Program-made: the position numbers and the translations under genes
The notes under the pieces: model-generated
Told to the model about the DNA's origin: nothing
The model's input: the letters and a program-made list of their open reading frames with translations, nothing else
The model's database searches: none
Part shown: piece after piece, positions 1 to 8,860 of the stretch
Layout of the letters: each line of letters starts with the position of its first letter
Position numbering within the stretch: the stretch's first letter is position 1
NCBI RefSeq assembly: GCF_000172175.1
Contig: NZ_ABJL02000007.1
Coordinates: 310,001-374,000 of the forward strand
Length of the DNA stretch: 64,000 bases
Reading direction: 5' to 3'
Source: Bacteroides intestinalis DSM 17393
Lineage (GTDB): Bacteria; Bacteroidota; Bacteroidia; Bacteroidales; Bacteroidaceae

Positions 1-345
1 TGTAAGAGTGTAGTTTTGAAGTTGGCTGATGTGGTAGGTTCAACCGCAGCATTGCTGAAGTATGCAGTGAATCATCCCGAGAAAGAGTATATTGTTGCTA
101 CCGAATCGGGCATCCTTCATGAGATGCAGAAGAAATGTCCGCAAACGACGTTTATTCCGGCTCCTCCTAACGATAGTACCTGTGCCTGCAATGAATGTAG
201 CTTCATGAGATTAAATACGCTGGAAAAGCTTTATAATTGCTTGAAAGACGAATCTCCGGAAATAATAGTAGATCCTGAAATTGCCGAGAAAGCAGTGAAG
301 CCTATCAAGAGGATGCTGGAGATTTCGGCAAAACTAGGGCTTTAA
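1..345 (+). CDS. nadA: Quinolinate synthase A, C-terminal part (partial)
   Basis: Quinolinate synthase condenses iminoaspartate with dihydroxyacetone phosphate in NAD biosynthesis and carries a 4Fe-4S cluster. Only the last 114 codons are in the window; the reading frame is open from base 1, so the start lies outside. The segment ADVVGSTAALLKYA and the CACNECSFMRLNTLEKLYN region (the latter holding cluster-ligand cysteine) are typical of the NadA C-terminus. A hairpin with a short T run follows at 408-450 and separates it from the convergent gene at 494. Housekeeping gene; nothing unusual seen in the visible part. Confidence 0.93.
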   Translation, partial: CKSVVLKLADVVGSTAALLKYAVNHPEKEYIVATESGILHEMQKKCPQTTFIPAPPNDSTCACNECSFMRLNTLEKLYNCLKDESPEIIVDPEIAEKAVKPIKRMLEISAKLGL

Positions 346-407
346 TAAACTTTGGTTGTATGAATTATTAGCTACGCTTATATTCTGTTAAAGTCGTATG
401 AAATGAC

Positions 408-450
408 AATAAGGGTGTATCAAGATAAATGATACGCCCTTATTGTTTTC
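408..450. terminator. Bidirectional hairpin terminator between convergent genes
   Basis: The arms AAGGGTGTATCA and TGATACGCCCTT (one G-U pair) enclose an AGATAAA-type loop and are flanked by A-rich and T-rich runs on either side, so the hairpin can end transcripts from nadA on the plus strand and from the gene at 494 on the minus strand. Confidence 0.7.
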
Positions 451-493
451 ACCATCCCATTGAGGAATATTTTCAAATAAATAATTTTCCTGT

Positions 494-1399
494 TTATTTG
501 CAATACGATGCTTTTACAAAGGGAGCTTCAAGTAAATAGTCTAGGCTTTGCTTTACACTTTCTTCTACAGGACAACTGTATTGTTCGATCTCTGCCACTA
601 AATGGTGCACACCTGCTTTATCTGTATTTTTAAAAATAGCATCGTAACCTACCATACCGCTTTGCCCTATTTCGCGGTGGTCTTTAATGTGGAGCATTGT
701 GAAGCGTCCGGGATATTTATTGAAGTAATCTACCGGGCTGTTATCTCCACGCACTACCCAGTAAACGTCCATTTGGAAGAATACATATTCGGGGTTGGTG
801 TGTTGCAGCATATAATCCAGCATTATTTCCTTGTCTTCTACTTTTTGGAATTCGTGAGCATGGTTGTGGTAACCGTATTTCAGTCCGGCAGCATTACAAC
901 GCTTGCCCACTTCATTGTAATAATCACAGTAGGTCTGCAATTCTTTCAAAGTCTTGGGTACGCCAAGCCATGGAGTGACAATGTATTCCATACCGGCAGC
1001 TTTGTGATCAGCTATACATTGATCCCACCATGCCAGAGCTTCCGTAAAGTCACCTGAAGATAATTCCTTGTCCGACAAGCCGTGCGATGTGTGTGAGGAA
1101 AGTACTTTCATTCCATTGGTCTCTACCATTTGTTTAAACTCTTGGGGCGTCTTGCCATAGAATTTTCCATCATTGTAGTTAGCAGCTTCCACACTGGTAT
1201 AACCCATATCTGCCAAGTCTTTCAGAATTTTGTTGAGGTCTCCGCCATTGTTTATCAAATCTCTCACGGAATAGAGTTGTATGGCGACTTCTTTTTTTTC
1301 TTTTTCCTTCTTTTGGGGGGATTGGGGTGTGGTACATGCTTGTGGCACAGTCAGACAGAAGGTTGTCAGCACTGTAAGTAAATAATTCTTCATTATCAT
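494..1399 (-). CDS. Exported sugar phosphate isomerase/epimerase-like protein (AP_endonuc_2 TIM barrel)
   Basis: About 301 residues: an N-terminal signal ending in the possible lipobox VPQAC, a charged K/E linker, then a xylose-isomerase-like TIM barrel beginning at VAIQLYSVRD and containing the metal-site style segments YHNHAHEF and FQMDVYW. It is the last gene of a minus-strand set with a DUF1080 protein and two Gfo/Idh/MocA oxidoreductases. In the Bacteroides thetaiotaomicron locus with the same four families (recalled as BT2156-BT2159) this family member acts on the enone formed after elimination from a 3-keto-glycoside; that role here is inference. A second ATG two codons downstream (1393) is an equally possible start. 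Metal binding and substrate are not visible from sequence. Confidence 0.8.
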   Translation of the reverse strand: MIMKNYLLTVLTTFCLTVPQACTTPQSPQKKEKEKKEVAIQLYSVRDLINNGGDLNKILKDLADMGYTSVEAANYNDGKFYGKTPQEFKQMVETNGMKVLSSHTSHGLSDKELSSGDFTEALAWWDQCIADHKAAGMEYIVTPWLGVPKTLKELQTYCDYYNEVGKRCNAAGLKYGYHNHAHEFQKVEDKEIMLDYMLQHTNPEYVFFQMDVYWVVRGDNSPVDYFNKYPGRFTMLHIKDHREIGQSGMVGYDAIFKNTDKAGVHHLVAEIEQYSCPVEESVKQSLDYLLEAPFVKASYCK

Positions 1400-1507
1400 G
1401 TTTGTTAATTTTTCATGGATTATATTGGATAAATGCCTGCAACGAGGCTGTCGCTTTTAAAAGCGATGATTCTCATTGCAGGCATCGTTATGTTTGAAAA
1501 GAAAGGA

Positions 1508-2380
1508 TTAGTCAAGAACCTTCACGCGGATGTTACGGAACCAAACGTCGTCTCCATGGTCTTGTACACCAATGAAACCTTCGTGATTGTCTCCGCCACA
1601 GTTGTTCAGGAGTTCAAATGCCAAAGGCCATTTTTCTTCACTGAATTTGCTGGCCTGTAACATATCTGTCCATTGCTTGGTCCATAAGTGGTATTCCAAT
1701 ACGTTCTCGTCGTTTTGTCCATGAACTACGGTGCCTTTGTATACCATAATTTTGGCTTTATTCCATTCACCGAATGGTTTGGCATTCTGAGGAACTGCTG
1801 GAATCATATCATACAGAGAAGCTGCCTGACGGTTATTGTCCTTGCCCAGTTTGGCATCGGGATGATTAGCGTTGTCCAGTACTTGGAATTCGGGAGCGGA
1901 GATGTAGATAGGTTCCAACACTTCATTACCGTCCTTGTCTTGAGAAGTGACTTCCTGAGCCAGATAGAAGATACCGGAGTTACCACCTTTCGAAATCTTC
2001 CATTCTAATTCCATCTCGAAGTTTTTGAATTTGTGGGCGAAGATTAAATCGCCTCCTTCACCAGTCTGTCCTTCACCAGTACCTGTGCCGTTAAATTTAA
2101 GACAGCCATCTTCAATAGTCCATCTGGAGGGTACTTGGTCTTTGCCATATCCGCGCCATCCGTCTAAGCTTGTTCCGTCGAAGATAGTTATATAGCCATC
2201 AGCGTCTATCGGTAGGGTCAGACTATCTGTTTCAGCTCCCTTTAATGATTTGGAATAAGATAATGTAACGGTAGTAGGCGTACTTTCTTCCGTAACATTT
2301 TGTTTTTTGGCACCGCCTCCACAAGAAGCTAGCATACCACCAATGAGGCAGCAAGCCAAAGGATAATAAATTTTCTTCAT
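1508..2380 (-). CDS. DUF1080 (3-keto-disaccharide hydrolase/lyase family) lipoprotein
   Basis: 290 residues with a clear lipoprotein signal (MLASCGG lipobox) followed by a single DUF1080 concanavalin-like domain; the family signature FDGTSLDGWRG is at about residues 67-77 and GNSGIFYLAQE about 150. Members of this family cleave 3-keto-glycosides, in the characterised Bacteroides pathway by beta-elimination. The neighbouring Gfo/Idh/MocA proteins would supply the 3-keto substrate and the AP_endonuc_2 protein would act on the product. Surface or periplasmic location is implied by the lipobox. The gene is 35 bases downstream of the Tat-exported oxidoreductase, so the set is likely one operon. 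Confidence 0.87.
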   Translation of the reverse strand: MKKIYYPLACCLIGGMLASCGGGAKKQNVTEESTPTTVTLSYSKSLKGAETDSLTLPIDADGYITIFDGTSLDGWRGYGKDQVPSRWTIEDGCLKFNGTGTGEGQTGEGGDLIFAHKFKNFEMELEWKISKGGNSGIFYLAQEVTSQDKDGNEVLEPIYISAPEFQVLDNANHPDAKLGKDNNRQAASLYDMIPAVPQNAKPFGEWNKAKIMVYKGTVVHGQNDENVLEYHLWTKQWTDMLQASKFSEEKWPLAFELLNNCGGDNHEGFIGVQDHGDDVWFRNIRVKVLD

Positions 2381-2414
2381 AATAAAAAAATATTAAATAG
2401 TTTATGTTTGATTG

Positions 2415-3902
2415 TTATCTTGGCATATCGGGTAATTTCCAACCTTCGCGGTAGTTGTGCTTCACAAGTTCTTCGGCAAATGCTTTGGCATTGACAGGAT
2501 CGGTCCATGTCTTGTCGAACGTAGGATGACCGTTGTGTATCTTGAAACCATCCTTGATGACTGTACGGATAGTTTCCTCGTCACCGATATTAGTAAAACG
2601 CATATTGGCACCATCCCATTCCAATGTCTTATTTAAACCCTGTAGACGGATTGCTAATACACCCATAGCTACCATTTCGTTCATTGGGCCTGCTTCCGAG
2701 AAGTCAGATTTCGGCATTACACGGTTTGAAGCGCTTTCTTTGCAAGCACGTACCCAGTCCATTTCATGACCGCCATTCATAGCCTTCGGTACACGACGGC
2801 AGACTTTCGGTGCATTGGGTACACGACCTGAAAGCAACCATGGGTTTTGTCCATAGCAACCGCAAATTAGTGTGTCTTTGGTACCATGGAAGATGGTTAG
2901 ACCACCACCACTTTGCATCAGTTGTTTTCCTTCGGGGAATCCTTTCGGACGTTCAGGCATCATGCCACCGTCGTACCAGTGAACTTCCACTTCGGGCATA
3001 GCCACTTTCGGCATATTTTCGCGTGCGGGGAAAGTCAGCTTCACATGCTGTGCTTGCGGAGCACAAGAATTGAGTAATAATGTAGACGAGCCTTCCACCT
3101 TAGTAGGATATTGTAACTTCAAAGCCCTAAACGGTTGGTGCAGGATGTGGCAGGCCATATCGCCCAAAGCACCTGTACCATAATCCCACCATCCGCGCCA
3201 GTTCCAAGGATGATAGATTTCGTTATAAGGATTCAATTTGGCAGGACCAGTAAATAAATCCCAGTTTAGTGTACGAGGAATACGGTCTTCCTTTTCAGGA
3301 ACGTTCAGTCCTTGCGGCCAGATGGGGCGGTCGGTAGCGCATTCCACTTTTATTACATCGCCAATTTCACCGTTCCATATCCATTCGCATACTAAGTCAG
3401 TACCTTCATCTGAAGAGCCTTGGTTACCCATTTGGGTAACTACACCAGTGGAAGCGGCCAGACGAGTGAGTAGACGAGACTCATATACAGAGTGCGTCAG
3501 CGGTTTTTGGCAATATACGTGTTTGCCCATTGTCATGGCATCGGCTGTAATGATGGCATGTGTATGGTCGGCAGTAGCAACGATCACTGCATCAATGGAT
3601 TTTCCCATTTCATCGTACATTTTACGATAATCCCAATATTTCTTTGCATTGGGGAATTCGTCGAATACACCTTTTGCGTAGCGCCAATCTACGTCACAGA
3701 GGGCTACGATGTTTTCTGTATTCTTCACATGGTTGATGTTGGTGTGTCCCATTCCACCTATACCAACGGCAGCAATGTTCAATCGGTCACTAGGAGGTAC
3801 GTGTCCGTGGCTACGACCTAAAATGGTACTTGGAGCAATTGTAAGTCCTGCCAAAGCTAAACCTCCGGTCTTAAGAAATTCTCTTCTTGTAAATTTAGAC
3901 AT
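2415..3902 (-). CDS. Tat-exported Gfo/Idh/MocA family oxidoreductase
   Basis: 495 residues. The N-terminus carries a twin-arginine motif (TRREFLK) and hydrophobic stretch, then a Rossmann fold with GIGGMGHTNI and the Gfo/Idh/MocA segment YCQKPLTHS (lysine of the EKP-like motif at about residue 134). The family transfers hydride between NAD(P) and sugar hydroxyls; the cofactor is folded in before Tat export, explaining the signal. With the DUF1080 lipoprotein downstream it probably oxidises C3 of a glycoside in the periplasm. It lies 64 bases downstream of the cytoplasmic-type paralogue at 3967. GH109-like glycosidase activity is an alternative for this family and cannot be excluded. Confidence 0.88.
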   Translation of the reverse strand: MSKFTRREFLKTGGLALAGLTIAPSTILGRSHGHVPPSDRLNIAAVGIGGMGHTNINHVKNTENIVALCDVDWRYAKGVFDEFPNAKKYWDYRKMYDEMGKSIDAVIVATADHTHAIITADAMTMGKHVYCQKPLTHSVYESRLLTRLAASTGVVTQMGNQGSSDEGTDLVCEWIWNGEIGDVIKVECATDRPIWPQGLNVPEKEDRIPRTLNWDLFTGPAKLNPYNEIYHPWNWRGWWDYGTGALGDMACHILHQPFRALKLQYPTKVEGSSTLLLNSCAPQAQHVKLTFPARENMPKVAMPEVEVHWYDGGMMPERPKGFPEGKQLMQSGGGLTIFHGTKDTLICGCYGQNPWLLSGRVPNAPKVCRRVPKAMNGGHEMDWVRACKESASNRVMPKSDFSEAGPMNEMVAMGVLAIRLQGLNKTLEWDGANMRFTNIGDEETIRTVIKDGFKIHNGHPTFDKTWTDPVNAKAFAEELVKHNYREGWKLPDMPR

Positions 3903-3966
3903 GGTTTTTTAGATTTAAAAAGTGGTTAATATTATGAATCTTAAAACAATCAATATTACAAATATG

Positions 3967-5046
3967 TCAGACTACAGTTCTTTTCGGACGAAGGAGTCCG
4001 TAGCCTTCTTTCATATACTTTCGGCGTTCCCTAATTTCTTCTAGTGTCTGTAAATCTCCGATAGCGGACAAGTCATTTCGGTGTGCATCTTCCAAGAATG
4101 TCCAACCATATTGGGATGCGATTGCAGAATCACGCATCTGCGGAAGCCGTGGGTCACGTTTTCCACTTTCAATAGAATTAGCCATAATGTCACAAAGCTT
4201 GTCTAGATTCTTCCCGCCAAATGGCTTTTCCAGACGAAGTGTACGGTTCACTCCGTGAAGTTCCACTACAGCAGTTTGGAAATCATGCGTCATGCGTACA
4301 ATACCTTTTGTACCAATGATATCCGTATATGCGTTATGAGTTTGATTTTTGGAGAGTTGTCCGTAGACGAAACCTTGTGTAACATCAAATACAATTCCGT
4401 TTTGGAAAGTACCGTGGCACTGTACCCACCAGGGATCTTTATAGTTCCACATTCGTATACCTTGTGCATGCCAAGTTTTATATTCGCTATTGGCATACCA
4501 ACGGGCAATGTCTATGTAGTGCATGCCGCAATCGTGGTAAGCAGGGCCTTCGTACTCGTGTCCTTCGCCTGGTGCCAGTCCTGGAGTCATGTGACAGATT
4601 CGTAGAATGGCTAGTTCACCTATTTCACCTTCTTCAATAAACTGTTTCATGATCTGATGATACCATGAGTTACGCAAGTAAAGATTTACTGTGGAAAAAA
4701 TATCACTTTTTTCCACTAGATCTACCACTTCCCATTCTTTATCGATGGTATCGGCAACGGGTTTTTCCGAAATAATGTGTTTTTTACTTTGAATAGCTTT
4801 CTCTATTTGATCTTTCCGTGAATCAGCTAACGTAAAGAGTCCTACGGCCTGTACGCTGTCATCATTGAATATTTCCTGTTCATCGGATATGATTTTGGAT
4901 GTAGGTGAAAGAGTTCTTGCCAATTCTCGAGAAGCGGAATCTGTGTCGCAGATATATGCAATGTCCCACCGATTAGTCTTTTGCATGCTTTCCAAATACA
5001 TCTGTCCCATTCGCCCGAACCCAATCAAACCAACTTTTATTTTCAT
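3967..5046 (-). CDS. Gfo/Idh/MocA family oxidoreductase, cytoplasmic type
   Basis: 359 residues, no export signal. N-terminal Rossmann motif GLIGFGRMGQMY, then SEKPVADT (catalytic-lysine EKP motif, about residue 95) and a C-terminal alpha/beta domain with GMHYIDIARW. Resembles inositol 2-dehydrogenase-like members. It is the first gene of the four-gene minus-strand set, with a TAnnTTTG-type -7 element at 5079-5086, so it may reduce the keto intermediate returned to the cytoplasm or oxidise a released sugar. Substrate and cofactor choice are unknown. Confidence 0.87.
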   Translation of the reverse strand: MKIKVGLIGFGRMGQMYLESMQKTNRWDIAYICDTDSASRELARTLSPTSKIISDEQEIFNDDSVQAVGLFTLADSRKDQIEKAIQSKKHIISEKPVADTIDKEWEVVDLVEKSDIFSTVNLYLRNSWYHQIMKQFIEEGEIGELAILRICHMTPGLAPGEGHEYEGPAYHDCGMHYIDIARWYANSEYKTWHAQGIRMWNYKDPWWVQCHGTFQNGIVFDVTQGFVYGQLSKNQTHNAYTDIIGTKGIVRMTHDFQTAVVELHGVNRTLRLEKPFGGKNLDKLCDIMANSIESGKRDPRLPQMRDSAIASQYGWTFLEDAHRNDLSAIGDLQTLEEIRERRKYMKEGYGLLRPKRTVV

Positions 5047-5078
5047 GGTGTTTTTCTATATTTTATATTGGTTTGCTA

Positions 5079-5086
5079 CAAAATTA
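5079..5086 (-). promoter_or_regulatory. Bacteroides -7 element before the glycoside-oxidation set
   Basis: The minus strand reads TAATTTTG (consensus TAnnTTTG) 32 bases before the start at 5046. The -33 TTG is not at ideal spacing, so an activator may be needed. Confidence 0.45.
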
Positions 5087-5150
5087 GGACAATTCGTTAT
5101 AGAAAGAAAAACAAAAATATAAAAAATAAAAAATAAATTATAACTTTATG

Positions 5151-7178
5151 TTATTTGATAAATGCAATTTTCGTAACAATCCCCTCTTTTCCTTCACTGT
5201 CTGCGGCAAGTACCATATATATTCCTGTGGCCACTCTCCTACCCTGCTTATTTCTTCCATCCCAAGTGAATTGCCCTCCCAGGGAAGTACCTTGATAAAT
5301 AAGATGTCCGGCAGTGTCCACAATCTTCACATCACTGTCGTAGACCATCCCCGTAACAGTAATCACACCGCTGTAGTCCGGGCGTACCGGATTAGGATAA
5401 GCTCGTACATTACTCTCTTTAAAGCTGTCTTCAGCCTCTGTAGCGTCACTTTGGTAAGAAACAAGCCCTTTACCTGTTCCGATGAAGACTTCGCCGGTAC
5501 GGGGATGTATAGCAATAGATACGATACTATTGGAAAGTAGCGGACTATTCTCTTCCGTAAAGTGATGAATCGTTTCCATTCCATCCGCACTTATCAGGTA
5601 AATTCCATTGGACGCCGTACCTATCCATTTTCTGTTGGCACCATCTATTGCAATGGCATTAATCGCTTCGTTCACCAATAAGAAATCAGCTAACCCACTG
5701 TCATCATTGCGCGGAACTTTAATCTGTGTACAATAGAAGTTATCATTGAAATAGCGGGAAGGATTGTTCAGTACCAAAGGACCTCTGTTAGTACCGATCC
5801 AGATGACTCCCTCTTTATCCTCGGCAATGCAATAAACCGCCAGCTGTTCTAAAAGGGCTCCGTCTTGATTCGTAAACCGGGTAATGAACCTGTGTTGGTC
5901 GTCCGAAGTATCTGCTATAGTGCCGTTATAATTCAAACAAAACAATCCTCCCGACTCTATACGCGAAGAAGTAGCCCACAGCCAACCTCTTTTATCAAAG
6001 ATAGTCCGTCCGAAATTACTTGCTTTTACTATTTCCGGATAATGAAGACTTACCCAGTCACCATTTTTCATCAATACACTCACTGCATGTTGTGTCTCAC
6101 AACTCACCATCCAAAGGTTATTTTCTTTGTCATAAATCAATCCGTTCACGCGTACATAACTATCTGCCCAAGGTTCATTAGGTACAGCACTTTCCAACGG
6201 ACTGTTATGCATACTATACCAGTTTATGAACTTCCCATCTTTAAATTCGTAAATCCCTTCTCCTGCTGATGCTGCAAAATGATGAGCAATGTCTTTAGGA
6301 TCTTGCACAATACAGTTTATGTCATCGTATCGATGTTTGGTTTGTTCACTGATCCCTTCTTCCTGAAAACTGTTCCAGGTATTATTTTCAAAGGTCATAA
6401 TGGTTCCGGGCCTGTCAAGTCTGTTAGCTATATGTCCTCCTCCGGTAATCAGCAATCGTTCTCCGGCAAAATTCATATAATACGGATAGTTCCGTACAGG
6501 ACTATTCGGAGTAATGTTTTCGGGTACTTCTCCTTTAAAAGGAATATCGTGGTATTGCGAGAGGAATTCAGAGGTATCATCCGACACTTTCTTCCAGTTC
6601 TTAATATCCAGCAGATTTTCTGTCAATAACCCTGCAAACAACCCTTCGGAAGTAGCGGCATAAAGATGATTATCCGATACATTACATGCCAGAACGTTTT
6701 TATTCAGAGGATAGTAATTGCTGATTTCCCGCTTTTTCAGATTGATACAAAGAATACCCGACGCAGTGGATAAATACGTGTATTCCTTATAAAAACAAGC
6801 GTGGTTGATCGTCTTATCCTGTGTCATATTCTTGTTTTTATAATCGGGAAGGTTATAGATATCTTCCTCATTCACCAACAGGTCTATATTTGCATTGGAA
6901 TAAATAATGACCAATGATTTATAGGCTGATTGGTAAGCAATATAAGATATTTCCGTATCGCTTAGCGGAAAAGATTTTGAATAAGTTCGTATGCTGGTAT
7001 CTTCTTTATCATAAGCATATAAATCACCATTGGCAAGGATGAAGAGTTTACTTCCAATGACTTCACTGCGGGTAGGGTTATGATAAGAAAGGTAAGTTTG
7101 CCACTCTCCTATCGCATTTTGCGAATAGGCAGGCAGAAAATAGATTAAGCAGAGAAGAACTATATATTGAAATCTCAT
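5151..7178 (-). CDS. porZ: PorZ-like beta-propeller protein with C-terminal T9SS-type sorting domain
   Basis: 675 residues: signal peptide ending near AYSQ, an N-terminal PorZ-like propeller beginning IGEWQTYLSYHN, a second propeller with two-component-regulator-propeller repeats (for example DKENNLWMVS, DKRGWLWATSS, DKEGVIWIGTNRG, ANRKWIGTASNG), and a C-terminal Ig-like sorting domain from YPNPVRP to the end (DSDVKIVDTAGHLIYQG, GIYMVLA). In Porphyromonas gingivalis PorZ is an accessory component of type IX secretion on the cell surface. No other T9SS gene is in this window, so function here rests on domain order. It sits in a housekeeping run upstream of the glycoside-oxidation set and downstream of rdgB in the same direction. 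No membrane or kinase domain is present, so it is not a hybrid sensor. Confidence 0.8.
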   Translation of the reverse strand: MRFQYIVLLCLIYFLPAYSQNAIGEWQTYLSYHNPTRSEVIGSKLFILANGDLYAYDKEDTSIRTYSKSFPLSDTEISYIAYQSAYKSLVIIYSNANIDLLVNEEDIYNLPDYKNKNMTQDKTINHACFYKEYTYLSTASGILCINLKKREISNYYPLNKNVLACNVSDNHLYAATSEGLFAGLLTENLLDIKNWKKVSDDTSEFLSQYHDIPFKGEVPENITPNSPVRNYPYYMNFAGERLLITGGGHIANRLDRPGTIMTFENNTWNSFQEEGISEQTKHRYDDINCIVQDPKDIAHHFAASAGEGIYEFKDGKFINWYSMHNSPLESAVPNEPWADSYVRVNGLIYDKENNLWMVSCETQHAVSVLMKNGDWVSLHYPEIVKASNFGRTIFDKRGWLWATSSRIESGGLFCLNYNGTIADTSDDQHRFITRFTNQDGALLEQLAVYCIAEDKEGVIWIGTNRGPLVLNNPSRYFNDNFYCTQIKVPRNDDSGLADFLLVNEAINAIAIDGANRKWIGTASNGIYLISADGMETIHHFTEENSPLLSNSIVSIAIHPRTGEVFIGTGKGLVSYQSDATEAEDSFKESNVRAYPNPVRPDYSGVITVTGMVYDSDVKIVDTAGHLIYQGTSLGGQFTWDGRNKQGRRVATGIYMVLAADSEGKEGIVTKIAFIK

Positions 7179-7243
7179 AAAATCAGAGTTATATTAGTTT
7201 GTAAGCAACACACTTACAAACTAATAACTCCATATTTTCGGGT

Positions 7244-7828
7244 TTATTGTATGCTATTAAGGAATTTGCAAAGTTTGTTTGTAGCTATGGCACGGTGGCT
7301 GATTTTGTTTTTAAGTTCGTTGCCCATTTCTGCAAAAGTCTGTGTATACCCTTCGGGAACAAATATAGGATCATATCCAAAACCGGAGTTTCCTCTTCTG
7401 GTTTTGATGATTTCTCCTTTGATTACACCTTCGAACAAATGCTCTTTTCCGTCGATAATCAGTGCGAATGCAGTGCGGAATTGTGCTTTCCGGTTTTCTA
7501 TTCCTTCCATGGCATGTAGCAGTTTCAGCATATTTGCTTCTGCATTATGTCCGTCTCCGGCATAGCGTGCCGAATAAACTCCCGGTTCTCCATTCAAAGC
7601 TTCTACTTCCAGACCGGTATCATCGGCAAAACAATCCATCTGGTAGTTTTCATAAATGTACTGTGCTTTCAGTAAAGCGTTTCCTTCCAAAGTATCGGCA
7701 GTTTCAGGTATGTCTGTATGGCAATGAATGTCTTTCAGACTAAGAAGTTCTATTCTGTTACCTAAAATAGCGGTTACTTCTTCCAATTTGTGTGCATTGT
7801 TTGTGGCAAATACGAATTTATGTTTCAT
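7244..7828 (-). CDS. rdgB: XTP/dITP diphosphatase (RdgB/HAM1 family)
   Basis: 194 residues of the non-canonical purine NTP pyrophosphatase, which removes inosine and xanthosine triphosphates before they enter DNA or RNA. N-terminal FATNNAHKLEEV is the family's (S/T)xNxxK substrate motif; CFADDTGLEVEALNGEPGVYSARYAG and GFGYDPIFVPEG are the other signature blocks. Full length for the family. It is 14 bases downstream of the YitT-type gene and likely cotranscribed with it and leuS. Confidence 0.95.
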   Translation of the reverse strand: MKHKFVFATNNAHKLEEVTAILGNRIELLSLKDIHCHTDIPETADTLEGNALLKAQYIYENYQMDCFADDTGLEVEALNGEPGVYSARYAGDGHNAEANMLKLLHAMEGIENRKAQFRTAFALIIDGKEHLFEGVIKGEIIKTRRGNSGFGYDPIFVPEGYTQTFAEMGNELKNKISHRAIATNKLCKFLNSIQ

Positions 7829-7842
7829 ATGTTGATTGGTTC

Positions 7843-8745
7843 TTATTTCACTTTCAACCGGTCAAAACCTTCTCCATATACTCCGATAACGGAACTTTGA
7901 GAGATAAATGCGTTCGGGTCAATGTCTTTCACCAAACGGAAAATGTCGATTGACTGGCGTTTGTAAGCCAGAACGACGAGTACTTTTACATTGTGTTTAC
8001 TGTACCATCCTATACCGTCCAGAACGGTTACACCGCGGTGTGTCTCTTTCGTAATACGGTCGGCTATTTTTTCATACTCTTTGGAGAAGATAAAGAATTG
8101 CACGGACTGGCGGGCACTGTTCACAATATAGTCTAATACGAAACCGATAACAAACAAAGTTACAAAACCAAATATCACGCGTCTCCAGTCGTGGAATACG
8201 AAGTAACAGGAACTGATAATAATCACATCGCAAAGCATCACCATACGTCCCAGTGTGACGTCTTTATACTTATGTATGATAGCGGCGATGATATCCGTTC
8301 CTCCCGTGCTTCCGTTGCAATTGAATACGACTCCAAGACCTGCACCGCACATCACGGCACCTATCATACAAGCCATGAAGTCCTGTCCCGGTCCCAGTAT
8401 AAGTGGTGGTGTATTGTCTGGACCATTTACAAGCATTTGGAAAAACCATAAAAAGAATGTCAGCCCGAAGATGGCAAACGTAGTTTTAATACTGAATTTA
8501 GGACCCAGTATTTTAATGGCAAATGTCATTAAGACAGCATTGATGATGAAGTATGACCATTGGATAGGAAACCCCGTGGCGTAATAGATAATTGCACCGA
8601 TACCCGTAGTTCCTCCTGTCGTTATCTGATAAGGAATCAGAAACAACGCCCATCCCAAGGCATAACTGATAAGACCGACAGTGATGAAGATATAGTCCCG
8701 TAACTCTCTCATCATTTCGGCTTTGGTTGGTTTTGTAATTTGCAT
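7843..8745 (-). CDS. YitT family membrane protein (YitT_membrane + DUF2179)
   Basis: 300 residues with about six hydrophobic segments in the first 210 residues and a soluble DUF2179 domain at the C-terminus (from about ITKETHRGVTVLDGIGWYS). The repeated glycine-rich TTGGTTGIGAIIYYATG and STGGTDIIAAII blocks are typical of the family. Substrate of these transporter-like proteins is not known. It lies between leuS and rdgB, all on the minus strand; the leuS-side gap contains a hairpin-forming repeat (8766-8857). Confidence 0.88.
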   Translation of the reverse strand: MQITKPTKAEMMRELRDYIFITVGLISYALGWALFLIPYQITTGGTTGIGAIIYYATGFPIQWSYFIINAVLMTFAIKILGPKFSIKTTFAIFGLTFFLWFFQMLVNGPDNTPPLILGPGQDFMACMIGAVMCGAGLGVVFNCNGSTGGTDIIAAIIHKYKDVTLGRMVMLCDVIIISSCYFVFHDWRRVIFGFVTLFVIGFVLDYIVNSARQSVQFFIFSKEYEKIADRITKETHRGVTVLDGIGWYSKHNVKVLVVLAYKRQSIDIFRLVKDIDPNAFISQSSVIGVYGEGFDRLKVK

Positions 8746-8765
8746 ATTAATCAGTTACAAGATAT

Positions 8766-8857
8766 TAGCTACGAGCTATAAGTTACGAGCTACAAGGGAG
8801 TGAGTCAAGTTGCCTTTTCCTTCTCTACTTGTAGCTTGTACCCCGTAGCTCGTAACT
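8766..8857. repeat. Inverted-repeat element, family 1 copy a (TTACGAGCTACAAG)
   Basis: Left arm with two close copies of TACGAGCTA ending GTTACGAGCTACAAG; right arm starts CTTGTAGCTTGTAC and ends TAGCTCGTAACTA. The arms pair over about 30 bases with few mismatches and enclose a 30-base loop. A second copy with the same arms is at 55619-55698. Sits at the 3' end of leuS, so it may act as a terminator or mRNA-stabilising hairpin. Confidence 0.75.
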
Positions 8858-8860
8858 AAT

